Shown in pieces: positions 23,925 through 34,521 of a stretch of 64,000 nt of DNA (within the stretch, counting starts at the first letter, position 1; each line of letters opens with the position of its first letter). The notes beneath the pieces were generated by a model, which ran no database searches, was not told the origin of the DNA, and saw nothing but the letters and a program-made list of their open reading frames with translations. Source of the DNA: Anaerolineae bacterium. Its GTDB lineage: Bacteria > Chloroflexota > Anaerolineae > Aggregatilineales > Phototrophicaceae. Location: NCBI GenBank assembly GCA_022822305.1, contig JAJEBY010000002.1, forward strand, positions 248,001 to 312,000. The letters run 5' to 3'. A program made the position numbers and the translations under genes.

Positions 23925-26924
23925 ATGACTAAGGCGCTAAGCTTCCAGCAGGTCATATTACGATTGCATGAGTATTGGGCGGCGCAGGGCTGCTTGATAT
24001 GGGAACCCTATAACGTGCAGGTCGGCGCCGGCACCGGCAACCCCGCTACTACCTTGCGCGTCTTGGGACCGGAGCCCTGGCGCGTCGCCTACGTCGAGCC
24101 CAGCGTGCGGCCCGATGACGGTCGCTTCGGCGAGAATCCCAATCGCATGCAGAAATACTATCAGTATCAGGTGATTCTGAAGCCCGACCCGGGCAATCCG
24201 CAAGAATTGTATCTCGCATCTCTGGAATCATTGGGCATCAATCCTCGCGAACATGATATTCGCTTTGTCGAGGACAACTGGGAATCACCCGCGCTTGGCG
24301 CCTGGGGCTTGGGCTGGGAGGTCTGGCTCGATGGGCAAGAAATCACGCAATTCACCTATTTTCAGCAAGCCGGCGGCATGACGCTCGACCCCGTCAGTGT
24401 CGAGATTACCTACGGCATCGAGCGCATTGTGCTTGCCCTGCAGGGCAAAGATTCGGCCTGGCAAATCGATTGGCTGGACGGCGTCAGCTACGGCGATGTC
24501 ATGTTCGACGACGAGGTCGAACACTGCCGATATTATTTCGAGGTCGCCGATGTCGATGCCTTGAGGCAAGTGTATGACACTTACGAGCGCGAATACGCCC
24601 GCGCGCTGGAAGGCGACGCGCTGATCAGCGCCTACGATTATGTCTTGAAATGCAGCCACCTGTTCAACGTGCTGGATACACGCGGCGCCATCGGCGTGAC
24701 GGAACGGGCGGCCTTCTTCCGCCGCATGCGCGATATGACGCGCACAATCGCCAAAGCATACGTTGAGAAGCGAGAAGAACAAGGTTTCCCCTTGCTGAAA
24801 ATGGCGGATAAATGGCGCGGGCCGGAAAGCCAGCCGGTCGGAGAACTGCCTGCGCCGCCGAGCGAAGCGGCGGATGTGCTCATCGAAATCGGCGTCGAGG
24901 AGCTGCCGGCGGATGATGTGGCGGCTGCGCTGAGACAAGCGCGCAATGCTGCTCCGGCATTGTTCGACAAGTTGCGTTTATCATACGTTAGCATGGATGT
25001 ATTTGCCACGCCGCGCCGCATTGTCGTTATCGCTCGAGAGGTTGCGCCACGTCAGGCCGACGAAACATTCGTCGCCAAGGGTCCGCCAGCCGACCGTGCT
25101 TACGACGCCGATGGCAATCCGACCCGTGCGGCACTGGGATTCGCGCTAGGCAAAGGCGTCGAAGTTCAAGACCTTAGCATCGTTGAAATCGACGGTGGCC
25201 GTTACGTCACAGCGAAAGTGAGCAACATCGGTCGTCCGACAACGGAGGTGCTGGAGGAAGCGCTTCCGGACTTTATCGCCGGCATCAACTTTGCCAAGTC
25301 TATGCGCTGGAATCAAAGCGAAGTCCCTTTCTCCCGCCCGATACGCTGGATCGTGGCGCTTTTCGGCGAGATTGTCATACCATTTGAGTTCGCGGGCGTC
25401 GCAAGCGGCAACGTAACGCGGGGATTGCGTCCCTTTGGCTCGCCCGAATTTGAGTTGAGAGACGCCATTTCATACCGGCGGGTCTGCCAATCGCAAGGTA
25501 TCGTACTGGATTACCATCAACGGCAAACGGAAACCCTGCAACAGGTTCGCGATCTCGCTTCAAGCATCGGCGGCGCCGTTCCAAACGATGATTCGCTTCT
25601 GGCGGAAGTGACCAATCTGGTAGAAGCGCCGACCGCCTTCATCGGGCAATTCGACGAGCAGTTTCTTGAATTGCCGCGTGATGTGCTAGTGACGGTTATG
25701 CGTAAGCATCAGCGTTACTTCGCCCTTGAAGACGAGCAGGGGCGCCTGCTGCCCTACTTCATCGGCATTCGCAATGGCGACGGCGAACATCTCGACAAAG
25801 TGATTCACGGCAACGAACAGGTCATCCGCGCCCGCTTCGCCGATGCCAAGTTTTTCTATGAGGCCGATATCAAACGACCTCTGCGTGATTACTTGCCGCG
25901 CTTGGAAACCTTGACATTTCAAGCCGATCTGGGATCAATGCGGCAGAAGAACGATCGCGTCGCCGCCAGCATAGACGAATTGGGCGCGCTTCTGGGATTC
26001 GCCGACTCGGATATCGCTATTGCGCGTCAAGCGGCGCAGCTGGCCAAAGCTGACCTGGCAACCAAGATGGTAGTGGAAATGACTTCGCTTCAAGGCGTGA
26101 TGGGACGCAATTATGCGCTGCGCGAGGGCATTGATCAAGCAGTTGCCGATGCGATCTATGAACACTGGCTGCCACAGGGCGCCGGCGATGAACTGCCCGT
26201 GACCGCGGCCGGTCGCCTGCTTTCCCTGGCTGATAAACTTGATAGCCTGGTAGGACTGTTTGCGGTGGGGTTGGCGCCGAAATCAACCTCCGATCCTTTC
26301 GGGTTGCGGCGGACTGCCTTGGGCATCATTCAGATTCTTATCGAAGCGAAGATCTCGGTAGACTTGCGACAGGCAATTGCCTTGGCCGCCCAATATCAGC
26401 CGGTAGAAGTGAGCGCGGATGCTAGATTCAGAATCATGGACTTCGTCAAAGGACGGCTGGACAGTTGGCTCGAGGAGTCGTTTGCCTTTCGGCGCGATGC
26501 CATTAGCGCAGTGCTCGAGGCACAGGCATGGGACCCCGCCCGCGCCTTGCAAGGCATCCGCGAATTAAATGCGTGGGTCCAGCGTGACGATTGGGAGCCG
26601 ATTCTCGATAGCTTTTCCCGTTGCGTTCGCATCACTCGCGACGAACCGCAGCGATGGCTGAATCCGCAGCTTCTGTCCGACCCGCATGAGATTGCCTTGC
26701 ACCGCTCCAGTCAATCCGCTGCCGCTTCGCTTTGTAAAACCGACAACGTTGACCAATTCTTGCTTACGTTTGAACAAATGGTCTCCACTGTCACCGCGTT
26801 CTTCGATAACGTTCTGGTGCATGACGACGACATCGACATTCGCAACAATCGCATTGCGTTGTTGCAGCTCATCAGCAAGATGCAGAACGGCCGCGCCGAC
26901 TTGAGCAAACTGGAGAACTTCTGA
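23925..26924 (+). CDS. glyQS: Fused alpha-beta glycyl-tRNA synthetase
   Basis: A 999-residue single-chain form of the bacterial heterotetrameric glycyl-tRNA synthetase. Residues 1 to about 300 are the alpha (class II catalytic) part: [19 protein letters not shown], the [14 protein letters not shown] stretch, [14 protein letters not shown] and the FTYFQQAGG motif. From about residue 320 the beta part begins ([17 protein letters not shown]), with the HD-like and anticodon-binding regions following ([16 protein letters not shown], then DPFGLRR). Most bacteria with this enzyme type use separate glyQ and glyS genes; fusions are known in Chlamydia and some other groups. It ends 128 bases before dnaG. 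Confidence 0.95.
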   Translation: MTKALSFQQVILRLHEYWAAQGCLIWEPYNVQVGAGTGNPATTLRVLGPEPWRVAYVEPSVRPDDGRFGENPNRMQKYYQYQVILKPDPGNPQELYLASLESLGINPREHDIRFVEDNWESPALGAWGLGWEVWLDGQEITQFTYFQQAGGMTLDPVSVEITYGIERIVLALQGKDSAWQIDWLDGVSYGDVMFDDEVEHCRYYFEVADVDALRQVYDTYEREYARALEGDALISAYDYVLKCSHLFNVLDTRGAIGVTERAAFFRRMRDMTRTIAKAYVEKREEQGFPLLKMADKWRGPESQPVGELPAPPSEAADVLIEIGVEELPADDVAAALRQARNAAPALFDKLRLSYVSMDVFATPRRIVVIAREVAPRQADETFVAKGPPADRAYDADGNPTRAALGFALGKGVEVQDLSIVEIDGGRYVTAKVSNIGRPTTEVLEEALPDFIAGINFAKSMRWNQSEVPFSRPIRWIVALFGEIVIPFEFAGVASGNVTRGLRPFGSPEFELRDAISYRRVCQSQGIVLDYHQRQTETLQQVRDLASSIGGAVPNDDSLLAEVTNLVEAPTAFIGQFDEQFLELPRDVLVTVMRKHQRYFALEDEQGRLLPYFIGIRNGDGEHLDKVIHGNEQVIRARFADAKFFYEADIKRPLRDYLPRLETLTFQADLGSMRQKNDRVAASIDELGALLGFADSDIAIARQAAQLAKADLATKMVVEMTSLQGVMGRNYALREGIDQAVADAIYEHWLPQGAGDELPVTAAGRLLSLADKLDSLVGLFAVGLAPKSTSDPFGLRRTALGIIQILIEAKISVDLRQAIALAAQYQPVEVSADARFRIMDFVKGRLDSWLEESFAFRRDAISAVLEAQAWDPARALQGIRELNAWVQRDDWEPILDSFSRCVRITRDEPQRWLNPQLLSDPHEIALHRSSQSAAASLCKTDNVDQFLLTFEQMVSTVTAFFDNVLVHDDDIDIRNNRIALLQLISKMQNGRADLSKLENF

Positions 26925-26988
26925 TTTCACCTCCTCCAGAATTGGCGCTGTCGATTTGTATAAAAGTTCCAACGTCGCGTCACACATG

Positions 26989-27017
26989 TGGCAGATCTGC
27001 GCGCTCGAATCTATAAT
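26989..27017 (+). promoter_or_regulatory. Candidate promoter of dnaG-rpoD
   Basis: TGGCAG (26989-26994), 17 bases, then TATAAT (27012-27017), 35 bases before the dnaG ATG. It shares hexamers and spacing with the SRPBCC promoter candidate. Confidence 0.4.
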
Positions 27018-27052
27018 CAGATGCCAGAGAATGACGGAGGTATCGCTCCGCC

Positions 27053-29122
27053 ATGTCAGTTACAGAAGAGATCAAATCTCGCATTGACATTGTGAGCTAC
27101 GTGCTGCGTCACGTGCCGGAGCTCAAGAAAGCGGGACGAAATCACAAGGCTTGCTGTCCCTTTCACACGGAAAAAACGCCTTCCTTCGTCGTAAATCCGG
27201 AACGCCAAAGCTGGCATTGCTTCGGCGCCTGTGCCGAAGGCGGCGATCTCTTCACATTCGCGCAGAAAATGCACGGCTGGGATTTCAAGGAAGCGCTGCA
27301 CGAGCTGGCGCTGGAAGCCGGCGTCGAGCTGCGCCAGCGAACACCAGAACAGCTAGCGCGCGCCGATCACCTCGATCGTATGCGCGGCCTCGTATCTGCG
27401 GCCTCCGATCTATATCATGAACAGCTCTTCAAGCCCGAATCAAAGCCTGTTCTAAACTACGTGAGCGAGACGCGCGGCCTATCCCGTGATACTGTGGGGC
27501 TCTTCCGCATCGGCGTCGCGCCGGATCGCTGGGATTTCGCGCTGGACGCGCTGCTCGCGATGGGATATGCCGAGGACGAAATCATCGAGGCCGGTCTGGC
27601 GGTGCGCAATGACCGTGGAAACATTTACGATCGATTTCGCAATCGGCTGATCATCCCTATCAATGACGAGCGCGGCAGGGCGGTTGGCTTCGGCGGTCGG
27701 GCGCTCGATCCGGATGAACCGGCCAAGTACATCAACTCGCCGCAGTCGCCGCTCTTCGACAAGAGTCGATTGCTATATGGCTTGGATCGCGCCCGCTCAG
27801 CCATTCGCGAAAGTGGCGTGGCGGTCATCGTGGAAGGCTATATGGATGTGATTCAAGCGCATCAGGCCGGCTACCTGAACGTGGTGGCGCAGATGGGCAC
27901 TGCCATGACCGAAACTCAAATCCGACGTATCGCGCTAGGGCGTGCCAAGTATGCCAAGAGTATCGTGCTGGCGCTCGATTCCGACGCTGCGGGCCAGAGC
28001 GCCGCGCGCCGCAGCCTTGAAGTGGCGCGTCAAATCCTGGTTGAGGATTACTCTGGCAAGTTCCAGGTCGACATTCGTATCCTGCAGTTGCCCACAGATC
28101 AGGATCCCGATGATGTGCTTCGCCGTTCTCCGCAAACATGGCCACAACTGGTGGACTCGGCCCAGGATGTGGCGGACTTTGTCATTGACAGCGAAACCGA
28201 GACGCTGCCTCCCGACGCGAGCATGCAGGCGCGTCAGCAAGCGGCGCTAAATATTCTGCCTATTTTGAGCGCATCGGAAAACAATCCCTATCAACGGGAG
28301 AACTTGCAGAAGCTGGCGCGGCGCTTGCGCATCAGCGAGCGTGATCTGCTGGCATGGGCGCCCGCGCAAAGCCCCGCTCCAAACGCGCCAAGACCGTCTC
28401 GACGGCAGAATCAAACATTGGATTACGCCACGCTAGATCCGGATGACGCGCCGCCGGAATACTGGGACAGCGAACACGAACCGGCGCCCCCAGACATCGA
28501 CAACGGCCAGGGACCGCCGTCTGTATACCATAGTGAACAGCAGCGCGCGATCGAGCCCTTTTGTTTGAGCCTCTTGCTGAAGAATCCGAACTTGCTCTAC
28601 AAGGTGAATCGTAAACTGCGGGAACTGGCGGGCGCCGATTCCAATCTCCGACATGGGCCTCTCGGTGATCTCAACGAGAATGATTTCACGCACAGCAAAT
28701 ACCGTATACTGATGACGTACTTGCTTGAAGCCATGACTCAGGATGATCAAGAACCTTTGGAATACCTGGTCTCCATCGTTGACGGCGAGTTGTCGGCCGA
28801 TTTGAGCGCGCTGCTGAGTGATGACGCTCAAGTGGTGTCGTCGCGTATGCGGGGCGCGTATTTGGTAGATATGTCAGATATCATTGAGCGACGGCGTTCG
28901 CGCGGGGCAGTGGCGAACGAGGTATCCAGCATGCTGATAGGCCGCGCGCTGCAACTGCGCCTGCAACGCTTGGAACGCGAACGAATTGAAATGCAATATC
29001 TACAGGAAGAAGCGCAGACCGGCGCGGACATCGATGAGCAGCACCGCGAGCGCCTAAGTCAGCAAATCATGCTATCGATGACGGCCAAGGCGCGCTTGGA
29101 TCACGAAGTGCGTTACGCCTAG
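27053..29122 (+). CDS. dnaG: DNA primase
   Basis: A 689-residue replication primase. The N-terminal zinc-binding domain has ligands Cys35, His38, Cys56 and Cys60; the last pair is spaced CFGAC (CX3C) rather than the CX2C of E. coli. The RNA polymerase/TOPRIM core shows VIVEGYMDVIQAHQAGYLN and VLALDSDAAG with the metal-binding acidic residues. A Pro/Arg-rich linker near residues 440-460 precedes a C-terminal helicase-interaction-like domain. The DnaG-then-sigma order with an 80-base gap recalls the macromolecular synthesis operon of other bacteria. Confidence 0.95.
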   Translation: MSVTEEIKSRIDIVSYVLRHVPELKKAGRNHKACCPFHTEKTPSFVVNPERQSWHCFGACAEGGDLFTFAQKMHGWDFKEALHELALEAGVELRQRTPEQLARADHLDRMRGLVSAASDLYHEQLFKPESKPVLNYVSETRGLSRDTVGLFRIGVAPDRWDFALDALLAMGYAEDEIIEAGLAVRNDRGNIYDRFRNRLIIPINDERGRAVGFGGRALDPDEPAKYINSPQSPLFDKSRLLYGLDRARSAIRESGVAVIVEGYMDVIQAHQAGYLNVVAQMGTAMTETQIRRIALGRAKYAKSIVLALDSDAAGQSAARRSLEVARQILVEDYSGKFQVDIRILQLPTDQDPDDVLRRSPQTWPQLVDSAQDVADFVIDSETETLPPDASMQARQQAALNILPILSASENNPYQRENLQKLARRLRISERDLLAWAPAQSPAPNAPRPSRRQNQTLDYATLDPDDAPPEYWDSEHEPAPPDIDNGQGPPSVYHSEQQRAIEPFCLSLLLKNPNLLYKVNRKLRELAGADSNLRHGPLGDLNENDFTHSKYRILMTYLLEAMTQDDQEPLEYLVSIVDGELSADLSALLSDDAQVVSSRMRGAYLVDMSDIIERRRSRGAVANEVSSMLIGRALQLRLQRLERERIEMQYLQEEAQTGADIDEQHRERLSQQIMLSMTAKARLDHEVRYA

Positions 29123-29202
29123 CGCCGTATGAAATCGAGTCAATAGCGCCGCTCCCGATAGCGAGCGCAGAGACTTCAAAATGACCTGGGGAGTGACACT
29201 TA

Positions 29203-30762
29203 ATGTCGAATAGCAGGAAACGCGTCCGCGATTACGGCGCGTACAGTGACACCGACAGCGGCGATTTGGTACGTGGCAGCGGCGACACGACCAGCAACTT
29301 GAGACGTTCGCAATACGACCGCGATTTGGCAACAACCGACACTAGCGTCGAGCTGGACAGCTTGCCGCCAACGAACGATCCCGTCCGTATGTATCTCAAA
29401 GAAATCGGTCAAGTCCCCCTGTTGAATAACAATCGTGAAATGTGGCTGAGCATGCAGATCGCGGGGGAGCGCCATCTGGAAACGTTGCGCGACGACTTGA
29501 TGAGCCTGGACAATGCGTCCAACGACAAGCGCCAACCAGATTATTTGGATGTCGAACGCTACGCCTACAAGAAAATGTCCGAGAATTGGCGCAGTCTGCA
29601 GAATGACATTAAGCGATTCGATGAAGAAATGCCGGACTTTCTCAAGGTGCTCAACGAAGTGCAATCGATTATCGGCGACTGGAATACTGATGCTGATTCC
29701 TATATCCGTTCGTATCTCACTCGCGGCAAATGGGGCAAGGACGACGAGTGGACGGCCATTGCCCGGTTGTTCTTTGAAGTTGCGCATGCGCTCTTCTTGT
29801 TTCCCGTGGAGCACCAACTGCATATGCGCTCGGTCTTTTACCGGGACAACGAGCTGCCATCCTTTGCCCAGTTCGATACCTGGATAGAGGACACCGTAGA
29901 TCCTATCGACCAGGCCAAACAACAGCAGGAACAGGTTGAGTACCAGGCTGCGCAGGCGACAGAAAACTTGACTCGCGCAAACTTGCGACTGGTTGTTAGC
30001 GTCGCCAAACGTTATCTCGGCCGCGGCATCAATTTCCTGGATCTGATACAAGAAGGCAACATTGGCTTGCTGCGAGCGGTCAATAAATTTGACCACACCA
30101 AGGGCTACAAGTTCAGCACTTATGCGACTTGGTGGATCCGCCAGGCGATCAGCCGCGCCATCGCCGATCAGGCGCGCACCATTCGCATACCGGTGCACAT
30201 GGTTGAAACCATCAATCGATTGACTCGCGTACAGCGCGACCTTCTGCAAACCCTGGGCGCTGAACCCAATACAGAGCAGATCGCGCTGGAGATGGATTTC
30301 CTCACTGACGAAGAACGCGAAACCATTAAGCAAAACCGTCAGGAGGGCGTCGGCCTGGAGGTTGGCTTGAGTCGGAAGCTCAAACGCGCATCGCAAAAGG
30401 TGCGAAGAATCGTGCGTATCAGTCAGGAACCCATGAGCCTGGATATGCCAATTGGACAAGAAGACAGCAGCCAACTGGGCGACTTCATACCTGACGACAA
30501 TCTTCCCGGTCCCGTGGACGCTGCCAGCCGACAGCTGCTTAAAGAACAGATTCGTTCCGCGCTTGGCATTTTGAGCGAACGAGAGCGACAAGTGCTGGAG
30601 ATGCGCTTCGGCCTTTTGGATGGGCAGGACTCTACTCTGGAAGAGGTCGGACGCTTTTTCGGCGTGACGCGCGAACGAATCAGGCAGATCGAGGCCAAGG
30701 CGCTGCGCAAAATGCGTCATCCAACAAGATCGCGACAACTGCGCGATTATCTCGAAATGTAA
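29203..30762 (+). CDS. rpoD: Primary RNA polymerase sigma factor (sigma-70 family)
   Basis: A 519-residue sigma factor. Region 1.2 is [16 protein letters not shown]; a roughly 150-residue non-conserved acidic region follows; region 2 contains [16 protein letters not shown], the [18 protein letters not shown] helix and [19 protein letters not shown]; region 4 has [15 protein letters not shown] and the helix-turn-helix with [17 protein letters not shown]. Complete regions 2-4 and the large insert mark it as the housekeeping type. The N-terminal 50 residues are Ser/Asp/Arg-rich and do not resemble E. coli region 1.1. It lies directly downstream of dnaG. Confidence 0.93.
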   Translation: MSNSRKRVRDYGAYSDTDSGDLVRGSGDTTSNLRRSQYDRDLATTDTSVELDSLPPTNDPVRMYLKEIGQVPLLNNNREMWLSMQIAGERHLETLRDDLMSLDNASNDKRQPDYLDVERYAYKKMSENWRSLQNDIKRFDEEMPDFLKVLNEVQSIIGDWNTDADSYIRSYLTRGKWGKDDEWTAIARLFFEVAHALFLFPVEHQLHMRSVFYRDNELPSFAQFDTWIEDTVDPIDQAKQQQEQVEYQAAQATENLTRANLRLVVSVAKRYLGRGINFLDLIQEGNIGLLRAVNKFDHTKGYKFSTYATWWIRQAISRAIADQARTIRIPVHMVETINRLTRVQRDLLQTLGAEPNTEQIALEMDFLTDEERETIKQNRQEGVGLEVGLSRKLKRASQKVRRIVRISQEPMSLDMPIGQEDSSQLGDFIPDDNLPGPVDAASRQLLKEQIRSALGILSERERQVLEMRFGLLDGQDSTLEEVGRFFGVTRERIRQIEAKALRKMRHPTRSRQLRDYLEM

Positions 30763-30792
30763 TGCGCTTTCCTGGCAATCCATTGTACAAAC

Positions 30793-31467
30793 ATGAAACT
30801 CGAGCGTTTGCACGATTGGGACCTGCAGCCGAAGGCCGCGATCGCCCTGCAGAAGCAACTCGTCTCCCGGCTGGTCAGCGATGTTCCGATTGCCCTGGAT
30901 CGTATTGCCACAGTTGCCGGCGTCGATGTTAGTGTCAAACGAGGACGCGCATGCGCCTGCATCGTCGTTTTGACTTTTCCCGAACTCGACATCATCGAGT
31001 CCGTTGCGTCTGTCAGTGATTCAGCTTATCCCTACATTCCCGGTCTGTTGGCTTTTCGCGAAGGACCGGTGTTGGTCGATGCCTTCCGAAAACTGGAGCG
31101 TGAACCTGACGTCTTTGTATTTGACGGTATGGGGCAGCTGCATCCCCGTCGGATGGGCATAGCGGCACACCTCGGCCTGTGGTTGGGACGCCCAACCGTC
31201 GGTTGTGGCAAGCGGCATCTCATCGGCGATTATCAGTTGCCGGATCCGGAAAAAGGAAGCGTCCGCGATGTTCGAGTCGCCGGGGAGATACGCGGCGCGG
31301 TCTTGCGAACCAGGACCAACGTCAAACCGGTCTATGTTTCAGTCGGCCATTTGGCGGATCTGGAAACGGCACTTGAGCTGATATTGGCATGTACGCCGAA
31401 ATATCGTTTGCCGCGTCCGATACGGCAGGCGCATTTGGGAGCCGCGGCACATTGCGCCGGCGCTTGA
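30793..31467 (+). CDS. nfi: Endonuclease V
   Basis: A 224-residue DNA repair nuclease that nicks DNA near deoxyinosine. Metal and active-site residues of the family are visible: Asp45 (AGVDVSV), the wedge PYIPGLLAFREGP with Tyr81 and Glu90, Asp111 with the DGMGQLHPRRMGIAAHLG motif, and a following Lys in GCGKRHLIGDY. The last 25 residues are a short extension. It starts 30 bases after rpoD on the same strand and may be read through from it. Confidence 0.93.
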   Translation: MKLERLHDWDLQPKAAIALQKQLVSRLVSDVPIALDRIATVAGVDVSVKRGRACACIVVLTFPELDIIESVASVSDSAYPYIPGLLAFREGPVLVDAFRKLEREPDVFVFDGMGQLHPRRMGIAAHLGLWLGRPTVGCGKRHLIGDYQLPDPEKGSVRDVRVAGEIRGAVLRTRTNVKPVYVSVGHLADLETALELILACTPKYRLPRPIRQAHLGAAAHCAGA

Positions 31468-31489
31468 ATCCCAACTAGCCTTCAACTAT

Positions 31490-32647
31490 CTATTGCGCAT
31501 CTTTCAGCAAGCTGTCATATAGCGCCAAAGTATCCGCTATCACGCGCTTCAAGGTGAATTCATCCAATACGATCTGCCTGCTTTTGGCGCCCATTTCCGC
31601 GCGGCGGTCCGGATTATCAATGAGCGACCTCACCGCAAGTGTCAGCGCATCGACATCCGATGGCGGAACTAACAATCCATTGACGTTGTGGCGCACGATT
31701 TCGCGGCAGCCCGGTGTATCCGTTGTCACGCAGGCGCGCGCGCAAGCGGCCGCTTCGATCAGCACCTTGGGCACGCCTTCTCCGTAGGTCGAGGGCAGAC
31801 AGACAACATTTGACTCGGCATAAACCAGTGGCATGTCGTCTCGCTTGCCAATCCAATCGATCAATCCCTCATCGGACCATGCTCTAAGCTGCGAAGACGA
31901 CACATTCAAAGGACTGGTCTCTTCCTCATATCCTGCCACGCGGAATATCGCCTGACCTCGCAGGCGGCGCGCCAGTTCGATAAATTCGCCTAAGCCCTTT
32001 TTCCACAACAGTCGTCCGGCGAACAGAACGACAGGCAATTCGCTTGCCGGCTCCGGACTGGGCAAGAAGCGGGTCTCGTCAACGCCGGAACCGCGAATCA
32101 AAACCGCCTTGTCTGCATCGATCAATCGTCGCCGCGCGAAAGTTTCTAGATCGTCGGGATTTTGAAAAATCATCATTGTCCCTTCGGCGGCGTTGGCGGC
32201 GCGGAAGAGCGGCGTACAGCACAGGCGAATCAGATTCGCTTTTAGGTCGCCGCTCGCGAAAACGTAGCCAAGCCCGCTCATGGCTTGCACCATCTTGCGC
32301 CTTCCGCTCAGTCGAGCGGCAATACCGCCGTATATGACTGGTTTGATGCTGATATGATGCAACAAGTCTGGATCAAGTTGGCGATAGAGCCTGGCCAAGG
32401 CGATTAACGTAGTCAACTCGGCGCTTGGATTGATCCCATGCTGGCTCAATGGGATGGCGTGCAGGGGAAAGCCGTTGTCTTCAATAATTTGAACCGAATC
32501 GCTGTCGGAAACCGCAGTGGCGATATGAACTTCGTATCCCTGTTCGCGCGCGGCTATTGCCAGCGATAGCCGGTGCGACACAAAGAACCGCGGAATGTTG
32601 ACTACATAGAGCAGCCTGGGCGCGTCCGTTGCCACTACGAAATCCAC
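31490..32647 (-). CDS. Glycosyltransferase family 4
   Basis: A 385-residue GT-B fold glycosyltransferase. The N-terminal half (RLLYVVNIPRFFVSHRLSLA) is of the acceptor-binding type, close to proteins that transfer sugars onto lipid-linked or surface glycans. The C-terminal donor-binding half has VVLFAGRLLWKKGLGEFIELA and the EGVPKVLIEA motif with the conserved Glu pair, then TDTPGCREIV. It has no signal peptide. It is monocistronic and lies among other envelope genes. The acceptor and sugar are unknown. Confidence 0.88.
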   Translation of the reverse strand: MDFVVATDAPRLLYVVNIPRFFVSHRLSLAIAAREQGYEVHIATAVSDSDSVQIIEDNGFPLHAIPLSQHGINPSAELTTLIALARLYRQLDPDLLHHISIKPVIYGGIAARLSGRRKMVQAMSGLGYVFASGDLKANLIRLCCTPLFRAANAAEGTMMIFQNPDDLETFARRRLIDADKAVLIRGSGVDETRFLPSPEPASELPVVLFAGRLLWKKGLGEFIELARRLRGQAIFRVAGYEEETSPLNVSSSQLRAWSDEGLIDWIGKRDDMPLVYAESNVVCLPSTYGEGVPKVLIEAAACARACVTTDTPGCREIVRHNVNGLLVPPSDVDALTLAVRSLIDNPDRRAEMGAKSRQIVLDEFTLKRVIADTLALYDSLLKDAQ

Positions 32648-32720
32648 CTGGGGAAACGCATCGGATTCAAGTATCGCCTATCACGGTTACAGTGCGAAGG
32701 GGAACGGGCGGCCGGCAACT

Positions 32721-33230
32721 TTAGGGATCAAACTCAGGCAACAGGATCTCACTGGTGTCGTCGACGCCGGAGATGCGGTCGCTCAACGCTTCTACTGGCG
32801 CGTGACGAGCCAGGGGGGCGCCCGCCAACACATAAACCAGGACGCCCATCGATGACAATCCGAAGCTGGCCAGAATGCCAATCAATTGAAGCTGTCCAAA
32901 AAATATATCGGCTACATCGTCGCGAACATGGGTGCCGAATCCAAATATATCCGCTAGTCCTGCCAGCGCCGCAAATAGAATGCCGGTGAGCGCCAGCCGA
33001 ATGCCAATTTGCTGTACGAGCGTGGACGGCACCTCCAGATAGAAGGTGAATTTGAGATATGTCAACGCGCCCAATATGAGCAGCGTATAGCCGAACAGCA
33101 CCATCACCACCTGCACCAGACCTATGCCGACGGTGGGTTGAGCGCCGGTCACGCCCGGGAACAATCCCATCAGACATAACATCACGCCCAGCGCGCCCAA
33201 GGCGATGCCCACTTGCGCAAATCTCCACAT
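32721..33230 (-). CDS. Small membrane protein, unknown function
   Basis: A 169-residue protein with four predicted transmembrane segments (residues about 5-25, 35-57, 75-93 and 112-135) and a soluble acidic C-terminal tail of about 30 residues. No domain is recognised. It starts six bases after the stop of the dipeptidase-like gene on the same strand, so the two are very likely one transcriptional unit. Confidence 0.65.
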   Translation of the reverse strand: MWRFAQVGIALGALGVMLCLMGLFPGVTGAQPTVGIGLVQVVMVLFGYTLLILGALTYLKFTFYLEVPSTLVQQIGIRLALTGILFAALAGLADIFGFGTHVRDDVADIFFGQLQLIGILASFGLSSMGVLVYVLAGAPLARHAPVEALSDRISGVDDTSEILLPEFDP

Positions 33231-33236
33231 CGTTCG

Positions 33237-34304
33237 TTAGCCGCCCGGCAAAGTCTCCCGCAACTTGCGCAACATGTTTCCGCCCAAAATCAATTTCGTA
33301 TCGGCTTCGCTGAAGCCACGCTCCCGCAGCTTCCGCTCCAGCAACCACAATTCGCTGGATGTATCCAGATCACCCGGCAATTGGTGATAGGCATATCCGG
33401 CGTCGATATCGCTGCCCATAGCTGCGTGTGCCGCTGAACCGGTCAACTGGCACACGTAATCCACCGCATCCACCCAATGCGACAGTGTGACACGCCGCTT
33501 AGGATCAGAGGCATGCCAGTCACGCCTTAGGTAGCGATTATACATCATTATGCCCATCACGCCATCACGTTCGGCGAGCGATCGGATCGTCTCGTCGCTC
33601 AGATTTCGGGGATCGTCATGGAAATGGCGCGGATTGGCATGGCTGGCGATCAGTGCGCCGTCATAGGTTTGAAGCGCCTGTTGCATGGCGCGCTCCGACA
33701 TATGCGCGAGATCGAGCAATATATTGTAACTCGCCAAAACCTCCAACAAGTCATAGCCGAGCAGGCTTAGCTCGCCATCAGATCCCGCCGCGGCGCAGTA
33801 ACGGGTTGACAGGCAGGCCGGGGCAACGATGCGTACTCCCAACTCCAGCCACTCCTCAAATTGCCTGGGTTCCAGGATCGGTTCGGCGCCGTCCATGGAT
33901 ACGACTATGCCTTGCGTTCGCTCAGAAATTGCGCGTTCGGCCGTCCAGGTGACGAGTATCCGATCGAGATCCGCCTGCGTAAGTACAAGAGACACATTAT
34001 CCTGCTCGTCTGCGAGACGCCGATAATAGTCCAATTGCCACAGCGCCAGTTGCCGCGCGTCGGCATCGGTCCGATAACAGACGCTCTGCCACGATCGTCG
34101 TGCGGGCCAGCTTTCCGGAATAACGATAAGACTGGCGAAGACGACGGCAATACCGCTAAGCAGGTTGTCTGGCAGGCTGGTAAACGCGGGCGGGAGTTGT
34201 TGTCCGGATTCCAGGCGACGGGTGTGCCAGGCCCAGCGTGTATAGTCGCGTCCAAGCTGCTGAGCATTGAAGGCAATATTCTGGTGCGCGTCCACGATGA
34301 TCAT
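33237..34304 (-). CDS. Membrane dipeptidase-like (peptidase M19) protein with altered metal ligands
   Basis: A 355-residue TIM-barrel protein of the renal dipeptidase family: VDAHQNIAFNAQ, SMDGAEPILEP, LDLAHMSERAM, IASHANPRHFH and MGSDIDAGY appear in family order. His7, His201, His222 and Asp299 are in place, but the HxD pair near the N-terminus is HxN (Asn9), and the bridging Glu in the EGAxP motif is Asp138. Both changes affect the binuclear zinc site, so activity may be altered or lost. It has no signal peptide. It is probably co-transcribed with the small membrane protein downstream. Confidence 0.85.
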   Translation of the reverse strand: MIIVDAHQNIAFNAQQLGRDYTRWAWHTRRLESGQQLPPAFTSLPDNLLSGIAVVFASLIVIPESWPARRSWQSVCYRTDADARQLALWQLDYYRRLADEQDNVSLVLTQADLDRILVTWTAERAISERTQGIVVSMDGAEPILEPRQFEEWLELGVRIVAPACLSTRYCAAAGSDGELSLLGYDLLEVLASYNILLDLAHMSERAMQQALQTYDGALIASHANPRHFHDDPRNLSDETIRSLAERDGVMGIMMYNRYLRRDWHASDPKRRVTLSHWVDAVDYVCQLTGSAAHAAMGSDIDAGYAYHQLPGDLDTSSELWLLERKLRERGFSEADTKLILGGNMLRKLRETLPGG

Positions 34305-34521
34305 TGCAGCTTACCCTAACGATCCGTCTCTTCAGCAGCGCTTCGGACTGCCGCGTTCACAACAGCTACCTTTCTCGCGCGGTCGCCAGATTCGGCGGAT
34401 TGAAAGCATAGTGCTTGGCAATCACAGTCTAACGTCTCCGTGATTCCCGCGATAGAGCGTCGACTTCAGATATGCTATCCTGTATTTCGTCAATTTCTTC
34501 AGTTGCGCAAAGTTGCAGACC

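Noticed and set aside
29200..30858. Long open frame (about 550 codons) antisense to rpoD
   Set aside because: It mirrors the sigma factor codons and shows no recognisable domain; the sense gene is unambiguous.
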